A stretch of DNA of 64,000 bases from Sinomonas cellulolyticus (GCF_014656475.1 NZ_BNCM01000005.1:124001-188000); one strand, 5' to 3'; shown: positions 9,087 to 18,440, counted from the stretch's first letter. Notes: generated from the sequence alone by a model not told the origin. Program-made: numbers and translations.

Positions 9087-11009
9087 ATGAACGCCACACC
9101 AGACGAGTCCGCAGCGCCCGAGCGCGGAGGAGGAGACAACGTGAGCGGCCAACCGCAGCCCGGATCCAGCCAGCATCCAGCACCGGCGGAGGCCTCCGCC
9201 GAGCTCCTCACCGCGCTCCCCCCGAGCTCGAACGTCACTGACCTGCTGGAGTCCCGCGCGGCAGAGACGCCGGACACGGCCCTCTTCTCCCTGCGCACCG
9301 AGACAGGCTGGGAGGACGTCAGCGCGGCCCAGTTCCGAAGCGAGGTCCAGGCCTTGGCCAAAGGCCTCATCGCGAGCGGCCTGGACGTCGGAGACCGGGT
9401 AGCGATCGTCTCCGCATCCAGCTATGAATGGGCCCTGACCGACTTCGCCGTCTGGTACGCCGGCGGCGTGCCAGTCCCCATCTACGAGACGTCCTCCCCG
9501 GCGCAGATCGCCTTCATCCTCGCAGACTCCGGCGCGAAGCGCGTCTTCGTCGAGAACAGTCACCTCGAGCTCGCCGTCCAGGATGCCATGACCTCGCTGC
9601 CCGAGCTCGCCCAGACGTGGCTGCCGGTGACCCTGATGGCGGATGACGGGCCCGGCTCGACCCTGCGGTCCCTGACCGGCCCCGGCCTCGGCGTCTCCGA
9701 CGGCGAGCTCGAGCTCCACCGCGGGGCGGCCACCCTCGACTCGCTCGCGACGCTCGTGTACACCTCAGGCACCACGAGCCGCCCCAAGGGCTGCGAGATC
9801 ACGCACGCGAACCTGGCCCTCCTCGCAGAGAACCTGCGCGCCCACCTTCCCGAGGTCGTCGGTCCCGGCTCGCGGACCCTCATGTTCCTTCCCCTGGCGC
9901 ACGTCCTGGCGCGCGCCGTGCAGGTCACGTGCGTCGCGGCCGGCGTCACGGTGGGTCATTCGCGCCAGTCCACACTGCTGGCGGACCTCGCCACGTTCCG
10001 TCCCACCTTCCTCCTGGCCGTCCCGCGGGTGTTCGAGAAGGTCTATGCCTCGGCCCGCGAACGGGCGGAGGGCGTGCGCGGTTCGCTGTTCGTGCGGGCT
10101 GCGGCCACGGCGCGCGAGTACTCGAGGGCGCTCGACGACGAGGCGGCCGGCCGCGGCGAGGGCCCGAACCGCCGGCTGCGGATCCGGCACGCCGTGTTCG
10201 ACCGCCTCGTGTACAGCAGGCTGCGGGCGGCCTTCGGCGGCAGCGTGTCCACCATTGTGTCCGGCGGGAGCGCGCTCAGCCCCACCCTCGCGCACTTCTT
10301 CCGGGGCGCCGGGCTCACCGTGCTGGAGGGGTACGGCCTCACCGAGACGACCGCGCCGTGCACCGTCAACACGCCGTCGGCGACGCGCATCGGGACCGTG
10401 GGCCGGCCCGTTCCCGGCACGTCGATCCGGATCGCGGAGAACGGCGAGGTCCTCGTCAAGGGGATCGGCGTGATCCGAGGCTACACGGCGGCGGGCTCCG
10501 CCGCCGCAGCAGGGGCGTTCCGCCCCGACGGCTACTTCGCCACGGGCGATCTCGGCTCGCTCGACCCGGACGGGTTCCTCACGCTCACCGGGCGCCTCAA
10601 GGACATCCTGGTGACGGCCGGCGGCAAGAATGTGGTGCCCGGCCCCTTGGAGGAGGTTCTCGAGGAATCGGAGCTCATCGCCCACGCCGTGGTCGTCGGC
10701 GAGGGCCGGCCGTTCATCGGTGCGGTCGTGGCGCTCGACGGCGAGCGGCTCGCCTCGTGGGCGCGACGCCGCGGGCGCGTGCTGGGGGTGGCGGAGGCAG
10801 CGTCGGATCCCGAAGTGATCGCCGAGCTCCAGCGTGCGGTGGACGCAGCGAACGCCGCAGTCTCGCGCGCCGAATCGATTCGGCGCATCGTGATCCTGCC
10901 CCGGGAACTGACGCTCGAGGACGGGGACCTCACGCCGTCGCTGAAGCTGCGGAGGCAGTACCTGCTGGACTCCGTCCCCGAGGCCCTCGAGGAGCTCTAC
11001 TCGGCGTGA
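9087..11009 (+). CDS. AMP-dependent synthetase / long-chain acyl-CoA ligase
   Basis: About 640 residues of the adenylate-forming family, FadD15-like in architecture. Motifs: P-loop VYTSGTTSRPKGCE, the A5 motif GYGLTETTAPCTVNTP, and the hinge TGDLGSLDPDGFLTLTGRLKD followed by GGKNVVPGPLEE. It activates a fatty acid to acyl-AMP and then acyl-CoA. Start choice is uncertain: ATG 9087 follows a CAGGAT box by 10 bases; ATG 9075 has GGGGAG 8 bases upstream; GTG 9141 has GGAGGAGG upstream. The tail overlaps the convergent DUF1461 gene by 13 bases. Confidence 0.9.
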   Translation: MNATPDESAAPERGGGDNVSGQPQPGSSQHPAPAEASAELLTALPPSSNVTDLLESRAAETPDTALFSLRTETGWEDVSAAQFRSEVQALAKGLIASGLDVGDRVAIVSASSYEWALTDFAVWYAGGVPVPIYETSSPAQIAFILADSGAKRVFVENSHLELAVQDAMTSLPELAQTWLPVTLMADDGPGSTLRSLTGPGLGVSDGELELHRGAATLDSLATLVYTSGTTSRPKGCEITHANLALLAENLRAHLPEVVGPGSRTLMFLPLAHVLARAVQVTCVAAGVTVGHSRQSTLLADLATFRPTFLLAVPRVFEKVYASARERAEGVRGSLFVRAAATAREYSRALDDEAAGRGEGPNRRLRIRHAVFDRLVYSRLRAAFGGSVSTIVSGGSALSPTLAHFFRGAGLTVLEGYGLTETTAPCTVNTPSATRIGTVGRPVPGTSIRIAENGEVLVKGIGVIRGYTAAGSAAAAGAFRPDGYFATGDLGSLDPDGFLTLTGRLKDILVTAGGKNVVPGPLEEVLEESELIAHAVVVGEGRPFIGAVVALDGERLASWARRRGRVLGVAEAASDPEVIAELQRAVDAANAAVSRAESIRRIVILPRELTLEDGDLTPSLKLRRQYLLDSVPEALEELYSA

Positions 11010-12202
11010 GCCGAAGACTCCTCTGCGTTCTCATCGTCGCCCGCCGCAAGGCGCCGAGCACGACGGCGCGGGGTCGGCCAGCAGAAGATCACCAGCAGGC
11101 TCGCCACGAGGGCCACCAGGACACCGATCACGAGGGCGGAGTCGATCCAGAACTGGCCCGGGAAGAGCCGGATGAGGGTGTCCTCCAGACGGAAGGTCCA
11201 CGTCCCGTTGGCGAAGAAGATGCGGTGGAAGTCCGTGAAGAACTGCTGCCAGCCGAGGGCCGCGAGGACGGCAAGCGCCACGATGATGCCGATGGTGACG
11301 AAGGCGCCGGCGAACAGCCCCCGCACGAACGCCCCCTTGGACTTGCGCAGGCCGAAGTATGCGAACACGAAGAACAGGAGCAGGACGAGGCCGGCGGCGT
11401 AGGCGGCGAAGACGACGCCCTTGACGTCTGCCATGTGGCTGACCTCGCCGGCCGTGAAGAGGTGGTCGCCCGAGGGGAAGACGAGGTTGCCGAGGTACCG
11501 CGGGCCCGAAAGGTTTGCGAGGTAGTCCACGGCGTACGAGCCGTAGGTGAGGCGGTCGTCGGTAGTGAATCCGTAGCCGTCGCCCGGGAAGCCCGGTCGG
11601 TAGTACTCGATCCACAGGAACACCGGGCTCGCGACCAGCCGGACAGCCGCGATGAGCAGGAGGAACGGCAGCAGGATCGCCATGAGGACCTGGACCACCC
11701 GAGGGCCCGCTGGCTTCGACCGGGCCACGGCGTCCCGCTGGGCAGTCCGCCGCTCCACTTCGTCCTGGGGAGGACGCACGTTGAGGGCGCCTGTGGGAGC
11801 GGGCTCGTGATGCGGCCGCGGGGCCTCCTCGGGGTGCCGTGTCTCCTCGTCGAGGTGGCGCGGGCCCGCCGTCGTGCGCCCAGCAGGGGCGGCCCCGGAG
11901 GGCGCTGGCTCAGAGGGCGCTGGCTCAGAGGGCGCTGGCTCGGAGGGTGCTGGCTCGGAGGAGGCCGGCCCAGAAGGGGCCGGATGCGCCGCGTCGGCCT
12001 CGCGGGCGGCTCGCTCGCCGCCCGCACGGTTCTCTGCGGCCGGACGCCCGGAAGCAGAACTCCCCGCGGCAGAACTTCCGGCAGCCGCGCCGTCGCTGCG
12101 TCCGGAGCCCTTCTTCATCCATTCGAAGGCCGGTTCGTCGCTGTCCCGGGACTCGTCGAAATCGGCACCCGGCTCGGATCCGGATTTGTTGTCGGTCAAC
12201 AT
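10997..12202 (-). CDS. TIGR01906/DUF1461 family integral membrane protein with a disordered N-terminus
   Basis: A 401-residue protein. The first ~175 residues are charged and Pro/Ala/Ser-rich, including a run of PSEPA repeats encoded by a 15-bp DNA repeat (11896-11985). The remainder has about five hydrophobic segments and the signature region LFTAGEVSHMADVKGVVF between helices, characteristic of TIGR01906 membrane proteins; the last residues are acidic. Function is not known for the family. The 3' end overlaps the convergent acyl-CoA ligase gene by 13 bases. The ATG start has only a weak GGACGG upstream, so a shorter start inside the disordered region is possible. Confidence 0.78.
   Translation of the reverse strand: MLTDNKSGSEPGADFDESRDSDEPAFEWMKKGSGRSDGAAAGSSAAGSSASGRPAAENRAGGERAAREADAAHPAPSGPASSEPAPSEPAPSEPAPSEPAPSGAAPAGRTTAGPRHLDEETRHPEEAPRPHHEPAPTGALNVRPPQDEVERRTAQRDAVARSKPAGPRVVQVLMAILLPFLLLIAAVRLVASPVFLWIEYYRPGFPGDGYGFTTDDRLTYGSYAVDYLANLSGPRYLGNLVFPSGDHLFTAGEVSHMADVKGVVFAAYAAGLVLLLFFVFAYFGLRKSKGAFVRGLFAGAFVTIGIIVALAVLAALGWQQFFTDFHRIFFANGTWTFRLEDTLIRLFPGQFWIDSALVIGVLVALVASLLVIFCWPTPRRRARRLAAGDDENAEESSAHAE
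11896..11985. repeat. 15-bp tandem repeat encoding PSEPA units
   Basis: Four clear copies of a 15-bp unit (CAGAGGGCGCTGGCT, with small changes) at 11896-11955, followed by two degenerate copies to 11985. All are in frame inside the DUF1461 gene and encode its low-complexity stretch, so copy-number changes would lengthen or shorten the protein without a frameshift. Confidence 0.85.
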
Positions 12203-12321
12203 GTCACCGTCCAGTAGAGGCCTCAGGGGCCTGGCGTAACAGGGTCTGTGTCCACGCTACCCTCCGGTCACCGCGCCGAGGGCGCGGCTACGCCCACGTG
12301 TGGCCGAAGCGTTATCCGTTC

Positions 12322-13578
12322 CTAGCCGTTCGCGTACTGCGACCACGGGATGTTCCAGTCCCCGAACCCGTCGTCGAAGTTCGCGTAGTCGCCGTCCGTG
12401 TTGATGACCTGGACGACGTCACCGGTGGTCATGTTGTTGAAGACCCAGGCCGCGCCGTCGGGACCGAGCCCGATGCAGCCGTGTGAGAGGTTCACCTGGC
12501 CCAGGTAGGGCAGGGCATTGTCGGTCGCCTGGTGGATGAACTCACCGCTCGGCGTCAGTCGGGTGGCGTACTCGACGTCGAGCTCGCCGTAGTTGGCCGG
12601 GTCCCCCGGCTTGAGGCCGATCGACGCGGCCACGAAGTGCGCACGGCGCTGCTTCTCCATGAGGACCAGGTAGCCGCGGGCCGAGGGGAACCGCTCGTCG
12701 CCCAGAGTTGCAGGCCACGTCTGCACGGGCTTGTCGTTGATGTAGGCCGTGAAGGTGTGCGCCTTGGCATCCGCAACTGCGGTCCGCTTGTCCCCGATGT
12801 GGACCGTGTTGGTCTTCGTGAAGTTGCCGATCTGCCCCTTGCCCAGATCCACGCCGAAGAGGTCCATCTTCACCGTGATCGTGCTGTTGGCGGCCCAGAA
12901 CGATTCCGGGCGATACCGCACCACCGTATCGCTGAACCAGTGGAAGGCCCCGGCCTGGCCGGACGTCGAGGTGACCGTGATGGCCTTCTCGACGGCCTTC
13001 TTGTTCGTCACCGGCTCACTGAAGGTGAGCTGTATCGGCTGCGCCACGCCGACGCTCATGCCATCCAGCGGGTACATCGCCGCATCCGCCTCGTTCTTGG
13101 TCGAGACAGTCGTAAAGGTCGAGGTGGCGCTCGAGGTACGCCCCGCGCCGTCGAGCGTCGTGTACGTGAACGTGTAGGTCGTGTTGAACGCCAGCTGGCC
13201 GCTCGACGTCCACTGGCTGCGTCCGGCGCCGAGGGCGCCCTCGATGTCCTGGCCCGAAGCGGACCGCAGGCTCACGTTGTCGATGGTGCCGTTGGCCACT
13301 GCGAGGGTGACCGGCGCAGCGGGGTTGACCTCCTTGGCGCCCGCCGCGGGCACCGCCGTGACCGTGGCGGGCTTGACCACAGGAAATGCGGTTCCCGGCT
13401 GGCTGCGCAGGGGGGACGCCGCTTCCGAGCTGATGGGTGGTGCGGCCTGCAGAGGGCCGATGGCGACGAACGTCCCGGCAATCCCGAGGATCGCGAGGAC
13501 AGCGACGAGGATCGCGATCTTGCCGCCTCTGCCCAACTTCCTCCGCCCGGACGCCGTCGCCTGACCATCCACGTGCAT
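12322..13578 (-). CDS. L,D-transpeptidase with N-terminal Ig-like domains
   Basis: A 418-residue envelope protein. It has a basic N-terminus and one membrane segment (residues ~18-40), two Ig-like modules (~residues 70-270), then a YkuD catalytic domain. The active-site motif is SHGCIGLGPDG with Cys368; the usual position after HGCI is Arg or Asn in many family members and here is Gly. Such enzymes make 3-3 peptidoglycan cross-links or attach proteins to peptidoglycan. The order TM, Ig-like, YkuD matches LdtMt-type proteins. A purine-rich AGGGGA precedes the ATG start. It is monocistronic. Confidence 0.92.
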   Translation of the reverse strand: MHVDGQATASGRRKLGRGGKIAILVAVLAILGIAGTFVAIGPLQAAPPISSEAASPLRSQPGTAFPVVKPATVTAVPAAGAKEVNPAAPVTLAVANGTIDNVSLRSASGQDIEGALGAGRSQWTSSGQLAFNTTYTFTYTTLDGAGRTSSATSTFTTVSTKNEADAAMYPLDGMSVGVAQPIQLTFSEPVTNKKAVEKAITVTSTSGQAGAFHWFSDTVVRYRPESFWAANSTITVKMDLFGVDLGKGQIGNFTKTNTVHIGDKRTAVADAKAHTFTAYINDKPVQTWPATLGDERFPSARGYLVLMEKQRRAHFVAASIGLKPGDPANYGELDVEYATRLTPSGEFIHQATDNALPYLGQVNLSHGCIGLGPDGAAWVFNNMTTGDVVQVINTDGDYANFDDGFGDWNIPWSQYANG

Positions 13579-13736
13579 GTCCCCTTCGCGTTGCCTCTGG
13601 CACCGATGTTGCCTCCGCCACTGACGGCCTGTCGTACGGATGCCTCATCCAAGGGTACCGGCATGGCTGTCACGTCCCGGCAACAGTCGGGACACGAACC
13701 GGGGCCGCGGAGCGTTCAGCGGTGGGCCGGGACGGA

Positions 13737-15218
13737 TCAGTACCGGTAGTGGTCCGCCTTGTACGGTCCCGCGACGTCGACGTCGAGGTACTCGGCCTGG
13801 TCCTTGGTCAGCTCAGTCAGCTCCACGCCGAGTGCGTCCAGATGCAGGCGCGCCACCTTCTCGTCCAGGATCTTCGGCAGCACGTAGACCTTGTTCTCGT
13901 ACTCCCCGGTGTCCCGCTTGGTCCAGAGCTCGATCTGGGCGATCGTCTGATTGGCGAAGGAGTTGCTCATGACGAAGGAGGGGTGGCCGGTCGCGTTGCC
14001 GAGGTTCAGCAGCCGGCCCTCGGAGAGGACGATGACCGAGTGCTCGGGCACCGCACCGTCCAGGCCGCTTGAGGCGGGGAAGATCCACTCGTGGACCTGC
14101 GGCTTGATCTCGACCTTCTGCACGCCCGGGACCTTCGCGAGCCCGGCCATGTCGATCTCGTTGTCGAAGTGCCCCACGTTGCCCACGATGGCCTTGTCCT
14201 TCATAGCCGCCATGTGTTCGGCGAGGATGATGTCCTTGCCGCCCGTGGTGGTGATGAAGAGGTCGCCCTGGGCAAGGACGGACTCGAGCCGCGCCACCTG
14301 GTAGCCGTCCATCGCCGCCTGCAGCGCGCAGATCGGGTCGATCTCGGTCACGATCACGCGGGCTCCTTGGCCGCGCAGGGCCTCGGCTGCGCCCTTGCCG
14401 ACGTCACCGTAGCCGCAGACCACCGCGACCTTGCCGCCGATCAGCACATCGGTGGCGCGGTTGATCCCGTCCGGCAGGGAGTGGCGGATGCCGTACTTGT
14501 TGTCGAACTTGCTCTTGGTCACCGCGTCGTTGACGTTGATGGCCGGGAACAGGAGCTTTCCCTGCTCGGCGAGCTGGTAGAGGCGGTGGACGCCCGTGGT
14601 GGTCTCCTCACTCACGCCCTTGATGCCGGCGGCGATGCGGGTCCACTTGCGCGGGTCCTTCTCCTGGCCCGCCCGCAGGACGTCCAGGATGATGCGGTAC
14701 TCGTCCGCGTCCTCGTCGGTGGCCGGCGGCACAGCGCCGGCGGCCTCGAACTCGACGCCCTTGTGGACCAGGAGCGTTGCGTCTCCCCCATCGTCGAGGA
14801 TCATGTTCGGGCCCAGCGCGGGGTCCTGCTCGGCGCCGGGCCACGTCAGGATCTGCTCAGCGGTCCACCAGTACTCGTCGAGGCTCTCGCCCTTCCACGC
14901 GAAGACTGGAACGCCGTGCGGGTCCTCGGGCGTGCCGCTGCCGACGACGACGGCTGCTGCCGCCTCGTCCTGTGTCGAGAAGATGTTGCACGAGGCCCAG
15001 CGGACCTGCGCGCCGAGGGCGACGAGGGTCTCGATCAGCACCGCCGTCTGGACGGTCATGTGCAGCGAGCCCGCGATGCGAGCGCCCGCGAGCGGCTGGG
15101 ACTCGCCGAACTCCTCTCGCAGCGCCATGAGGCCCGGCATCTCGTGCTCGGCGAGCCGGATCTGGTGCCGGCCCGCCTCATGGAGGGAGAGGTCCTTGAC
15201 CTTGTAGTCGAGCGTCAT
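13737..15218 (-). CDS. ahcY: Adenosylhomocysteinase (S-adenosyl-L-homocysteine hydrolase)
   Basis: A 493-residue enzyme that reversibly splits S-adenosylhomocysteine into adenosine and homocysteine, closing the activated methyl cycle. Visible motifs: [15 protein letters not shown], the NAD-binding [33 protein letters not shown] and the C-terminal KADHYRY ending. The length agrees with the family including its bacterial insertion. The ATG start at 15218 overlaps the stop of the upstream Trm112-like gene (ATGA), so translation is coupled. A longer open frame upstream runs antisense-like through the Trm112 gene and is rejected. Confidence 0.96.
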   Translation of the reverse strand: MTLDYKVKDLSLHEAGRHQIRLAEHEMPGLMALREEFGESQPLAGARIAGSLHMTVQTAVLIETLVALGAQVRWASCNIFSTQDEAAAAVVVGSGTPEDPHGVPVFAWKGESLDEYWWTAEQILTWPGAEQDPALGPNMILDDGGDATLLVHKGVEFEAAGAVPPATDEDADEYRIILDVLRAGQEKDPRKWTRIAAGIKGVSEETTTGVHRLYQLAEQGKLLFPAINVNDAVTKSKFDNKYGIRHSLPDGINRATDVLIGGKVAVVCGYGDVGKGAAEALRGQGARVIVTEIDPICALQAAMDGYQVARLESVLAQGDLFITTTGGKDIILAEHMAAMKDKAIVGNVGHFDNEIDMAGLAKVPGVQKVEIKPQVHEWIFPASSGLDGAVPEHSVIVLSEGRLLNLGNATGHPSFVMSNSFANQTIAQIELWTKRDTGEYENKVYVLPKILDEKVARLHLDALGVELTELTKDQAEYLDVDVAGPYKADHYRY

Positions 15219-15412
15219 GCGGAATGCTCCTGGGTATCGGCGGCAGTCAGGTGGGGAAGGAGAACAGGGATGCCGTCCTCGATCGGATAGCGGGGAGCCG
15301 TTCCGTCGGGCCCCGGTTCCGTCGCGACGAGGGCATCCCCCTCCTGGACGAGCGGAGACCCAGTCACGGGGCACCGGAGAATGGCGAGCAGCGACGGGCT
15401 GAGATTCGGCAT
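15215..15412 (-). CDS. Trm112 family small zinc-ribbon-like protein
   Basis: A 65-residue protein. The sequence starts [20 protein letters not shown] and contains the family ending [11 protein letters not shown]. Only Cys14 is visible as a possible metal ligand, so the zinc site is incomplete, as is common in bacterial members. Trm112 proteins can act as partners of methyltransferases; the bacterial role is uncertain. ahcY directly downstream, removing the methyltransferase by-product, is a suggestive link. The ATG at 15412 is 7 bases after a TAGTCT box with no Shine-Dalgarno, so the mRNA is probably leaderless. Confidence 0.85.
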   Translation of the reverse strand: MPNLSPSLLAILRCPVTGSPLVQEGDALVATEPGPDGTAPRYPIEDGIPVLLPHLTAADTQEHSA

Positions 15413-15419
15413 GCCCTCT

Positions 15420-15425
15420 AGACTA
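15420..15425 (-). promoter_or_regulatory. -10 box of the Trm112-ahcY operon, leaderless
   Basis: TAGTCT on the minus strand, 7 bases before the ATG at 15412. Confidence 0.5.
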
Positions 15426-15524
15426 CCGACCCCCGCAGCAGGAGCGCGCGCGGGCCCTCCCCGCCAACCGTGGAGAGAACGGAGCGCGGGCAGAGCAGTG
15501 GGGTCGGGCAGTGGGGTCGGGCAG

Positions 15525-15932
15525 TCAGGACGGTTCGCGCAGAAGGCGCAGGTGGCGCCGCGGCGGCCCGTCGACGCCGGGCGGGGCCTCGAGGGGCGTG
15601 CGGGGACCGTCTCCGCGGTGCGTCGACGCGCTCGAGGAGGCACCGTCCTCGGGCGCTCCTCCCGACGACGGCTGATCGCGGACGGCCTCCGCGAGAGCAA
15701 GGAGGTCGTCCGGGTTGCGCGGGGGCGCGACCGGCATGGCGAGCCGGAGCACTTCCCATCCGCGGGGCACGGTGAGGCGGTCGGCGTGGGTGGCGCACAG
15801 GTCGTAGCTGTGCGGCTCGGCGTACGTGGCCAGGGGACCGAGGACAGCTGTCGACTCGGCGTAGACATACGTGAGCGTTGCCACCGCAGCCTGGCGGCAC
15901 GCAGATCGTGAACAATGGCGTACTGGACCCAC
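15525..15932 (-). CDS. DUF3499 family protein
   Basis: A 135-residue protein of an actinobacteria-specific family (Rv3258c-like). The conserved N-terminal half has PVRHCSRSACRQAAVATLTY and SYDLCATHADRLTVPRGWEV, with cysteines that could bind metal; the C-terminal half is low-complexity. Function unknown. I start at GTG 15932, 8 bases after a TAGGGT box, instead of an upstream in-frame ATG inside the divergent gene's leader. In many actinobacteria this gene neighbours a phosphomannomutase gene, which is absent here. Confidence 0.83.
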   Translation of the reverse strand: MGPVRHCSRSACRQAAVATLTYVYAESTAVLGPLATYAEPHSYDLCATHADRLTVPRGWEVLRLAMPVAPPRNPDDLLALAEAVRDQPSSGGAPEDGASSSASTHRGDGPRTPLEAPPGVDGPPRRHLRLLREPS

Positions 15933-15940
15933 GGCACAGA

Positions 15941-15946
15941 ACCCTA
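15941..15946 (-). promoter_or_regulatory. -10 box of the DUF3499 gene, leaderless
   Basis: TAGGGT on the minus strand, 8 bases before GTG 15932. Confidence 0.45.
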
Positions 15947-16057
15947 CTCCCGCCCCCGCAGTCTGAGCCGCATTGACTGCGTCCTCGTGGCCGCGCCGCG
16001 CGCGGGCCAGCGCACTGCTCCAGCCCGCTGCAACTCGCACGGTGCCGGGTGACGAAC

Positions 16058-16063
16058 TACAGT
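16058..16063 (+). promoter_or_regulatory. -10 box of the zincin-like gene, leaderless
   Basis: TACAGT, six bases before the ATG at 16070, with no Shine-Dalgarno between them. Confidence 0.45.
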
Positions 16064-16069
16064 CGATGT

Positions 16070-16594
16070 ATGCAGGACAGTCGGTTCACGGGGGCGCCGC
16101 TCGGCTCGGACGGCCACTCCCTGAGCATCCGCCCCGTCCCCCCCGAGGGCGAGCCGGGCGCGGGGCGGCGCAGATCGTTCCGGGAGCGCCGGCGGAACCG
16201 TCACGGACGGGGCCTGCGAGGGGAGCTCCTGCCTTCGGTCCTGCCCGCGAGCCGCACACGGGCCGAACGGTTCGAGGACTGGGTGTTCGACGCCGCGGAC
16301 CGGCTGCAGGACCTCAACGGAAGCAAGCTCGACGGCGTCGAGTACGCGGTCGAGGAGATTCCGCCGGGACTCGAGCAGATGCTCCGCGACGGCGGCACCC
16401 CGCCGCAGGGGCAGTACACGCCCGGCGGCCCAGGGCGAGCGCCTCGCATCACGGTGTACCGGAGGGTCGTGGAGACCGGCGCCGGATCCCCGGGGGAGCT
16501 GCAGGACCTCGTCCATGACATCGTCGTGGAGTACACGGCGCTCATGCTGGGCGTGGCTCCCGAGAGTCTGGACCCGTACTACCGCGGGTACTAG
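16070..16594 (+). CDS. Zincin-like metallopeptidase family protein with a degenerate active site
   Basis: A 174-residue protein of the small zincin-like family (PF06262/Rv3259 type). The conserved core runs from RFEDWVFDAADRL through GVEYAVEEIPP and ITVYRR to the C-terminal helix and the ending LDPYYRGY. Where active members carry H-E-x-x-H, this protein reads H149-D-I-V-V153, so the second zinc ligand and the catalytic Glu are missing; it is probably not an active peptidase. The start is fixed by the leaderless -10 box and lies divergent from DUF3499, an arrangement kept in mycobacteria next to whiB2. Confidence 0.82.
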   Translation: MQDSRFTGAPLGSDGHSLSIRPVPPEGEPGAGRRRSFRERRRNRHGRGLRGELLPSVLPASRTRAERFEDWVFDAADRLQDLNGSKLDGVEYAVEEIPPGLEQMLRDGGTPPQGQYTPGGPGRAPRITVYRRVVETGAGSPGELQDLVHDIVVEYTALMLGVAPESLDPYYRGY

Positions 16595-16602
16595 CCGCCC
16601 GT

Positions 16603-16660
16603 GTCGCGGCCGGGAGTTCGAGCCGGCCGCCGGGAGGTCCAGCCGGCCGCCGGGAGTTCC
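16603..16660. repeat. 20-bp GC-rich tandem repeat between convergent genes
   Basis: AGCCGGCCGCCGGGAGGTCC at 16621-16640 and the same with one change at 16641-16660, preceded by a partial copy from 16603. Each unit contains self-complementary CCGGCCGCCGG. It fills the 76-base gap between the convergent zincin-like and DUF5719 genes and may contribute to termination. Confidence 0.7.
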
Positions 16661-16670
16661 AGGCAGCGAC

Positions 16671-18440
16671 CTAGTAGTCCACTGTCACGGGCAGGCTCTG
16701 CGAGGCTGCGGCACCCGGCACGATGGTCGCCGAGGAGACGGCGTTCCCGTCGCCGTGTGTGAGCAGGGACCCATAGGCTGCGTCGCTCGAGGCTGAGAGG
16801 ACGTACCCGGCGAGCGGAGCGCCGTCGACCGTGTCCGGTACGTCCAGCACAGCGGTGGTCCCTCCGCCCACATCCAGTGTCACGGGAGTGTGCATGGCTC
16901 CGTCCTCCGACACGGGAACGGCACGGATCTGGGCGCGCCCGTCCGGGACCCCGAGGACGATCTGCCGCGTGCCGCCTGATCCGACGGGGACGACCTGGCT
17001 GTCGCCGATCCTCTGCGATGCCGCGACGAGGGCGAAGTCCATCGGCCCGGAGGCGGAGAGGCCGCGCGGTGCGCGGGCGCTCGCCGTGAAGGAGACGTCT
17101 GCTGTCGCGGAGACGCTGTAGACGCCAGCCGGAAGGCCGGTGAGGGGAACCTCCGTGACGGCCCCGGCCTTCGCCGTCACCACGCCGCCGCCCGGAAGCT
17201 GCACGGCGCCGTTGCGCCCGTAGACGCGTAGCTGCACGACGGCGTCGGCCGCGCCCGGCACGGTGATCTGCACGGCAGGACGTGCATCCTCGAAGCCGCT
17301 CCGCGCGGCGAGGTCCTTCGACTGGCCGGGGTCCTGCAGCTCGATCCCCGCAACGGTCTGGCGGGTCGAGGGAGCCGAGGCGGCCGTGATGAGTTCGACG
17401 CCGCCGGCCGTCAAGCCGCGGAGCGTCGACTGCTGGATGGACGCTGCCACTGGACCGCCCGTGCTGCGCACGCGAACCGCGACGTTGGACTGACCTGGCA
17501 TGTAGCCATTCAGGACGTACGACGCCGAGCTGCCGGGCTTGACGGTGAGGCCGCGGCTCGACGGGGGCGCCTGGGTGAGCGGTTTGTCGCCGAAGAACTG
17601 GAGATCGACGGTGGCGGGCGTCGTACTCGCGTTGGTGAGAGTGAGCACGGACGTGCGGCCGACCGTCGTTGCGGCCCCGGAGAGCCACTGGTCATTGGCC
17701 GGCGGCGCGCAGGTGGCAGTGGCCAAGCCCTGGAGATCGCCGTCCCGCGCCTCGAAGCGGGTCATCGCGCCCGAGGCCGCGGCGACCCCGGAGAGAGGCT
17801 TTGCCGTCAGGGCCGTGAGGGCGTCCACCGGCTGGCCGCTGACGACTGCGGCCCGCGGCTGCGCGACAGTTCCCGCGGGCACGCTGCCGCTCGGGAGCGC
17901 CTTCAGGGGCGGGGCGCCGAGCGGAGCGAGGGCGGCGTCCGGCAGCGTGCCCTGGGTGTCCGACAGGACGATCCCGCCGACGCTCGTCTGGGCGCTCTTG
18001 CTCGCGGGGCTGAACTGCGGGTCGCCTTCGACCGGGGTGCCCTCGAGAAGCCGTGCGGGACCGGGGCACACGCGGACGGAGTCGCCCGTGGGCACGCTCA
18101 CGGACTGTGGGGAGCGCCCTGCGAGAGACGCCGGGGCCGGGATCCCGGAGGCTGCGACGGTGAGACCCGCGCCAGCCCCGGTGAGCACTACCCCGATGGC
18201 CGCAGCGACCACGATCCGGGTGCGGCGTCCGGGACTCCGCGCGGCGGAGGGCTTCGCGACCGAGGACTTTCCGGCCGATGGCTTCCCGGTGGCGGGCCCT
18301 GCCGCTGAGGGACGAGCCGCCGGAGTGCCTGTGGCAGATCGCGCCGCCTCAGCACTCTCTGCGTCCGGTGCCTGCCCGGCTGACGATCCCCCGTCCGGCG
18401 ACTGCTCAGACGGCGACTTCTCAGACGTGGGCGTCGTCAT
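16671..18440 (-). CDS. DUF5719 family membrane-anchored secreted protein
   Basis: A 589-residue protein. The cytoplasmic N-terminus (~90 residues, Ser/Lys/Ala-rich) is followed by one membrane helix (VVAAAIGVVLTGAGAGLTVA) and a large extracytoplasmic part rich in beta-strand sequence, matching DUF5719. Function unknown. I start at ATG 18440, preceded by GAGGAG at 7 bases; this start lies 20 bases inside the end of the upstream GT2/membrane gene, so translation is coupled. The constant pairing with an envelope glycosyltransferase suggests a role in surface glycan assembly (inference). Confidence 0.78.
   Translation of the reverse strand: MTTPTSEKSPSEQSPDGGSSAGQAPDAESAEAARSATGTPAARPSAAGPATGKPSAGKSSVAKPSAARSPGRRTRIVVAAAIGVVLTGAGAGLTVAASGIPAPASLAGRSPQSVSVPTGDSVRVCPGPARLLEGTPVEGDPQFSPASKSAQTSVGGIVLSDTQGTLPDAALAPLGAPPLKALPSGSVPAGTVAQPRAAVVSGQPVDALTALTAKPLSGVAAASGAMTRFEARDGDLQGLATATCAPPANDQWLSGAATTVGRTSVLTLTNASTTPATVDLQFFGDKPLTQAPPSSRGLTVKPGSSASYVLNGYMPGQSNVAVRVRSTGGPVAASIQQSTLRGLTAGGVELITAASAPSTRQTVAGIELQDPGQSKDLAARSGFEDARPAVQITVPGAADAVVQLRVYGRNGAVQLPGGGVVTAKAGAVTEVPLTGLPAGVYSVSATADVSFTASARAPRGLSASGPMDFALVAASQRIGDSQVVPVGSGGTRQIVLGVPDGRAQIRAVPVSEDGAMHTPVTLDVGGGTTAVLDVPDTVDGAPLAGYVLSASSDAAYGSLLTHGDGNAVSSATIVPGAAASQSLPVTVDY

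Noticed and set aside
11896..11985. Transposon ends or integration site at the 15-bp repeats
   Set aside because: The repeats are in frame inside a low-complexity coding region; no transposase is nearby.
9929..12217. 762-codon open frame on the plus strand
   Set aside because: It runs out of frame through the acyl-CoA ligase and antisense through the DUF1461 gene; product is low complexity.
15219..15411. SAM/SAH riboswitch ahead of ahcY
   Set aside because: ahcY starts within the end of the Trm112-like gene, and that gene is probably leaderless, leaving no room for a riboswitch.
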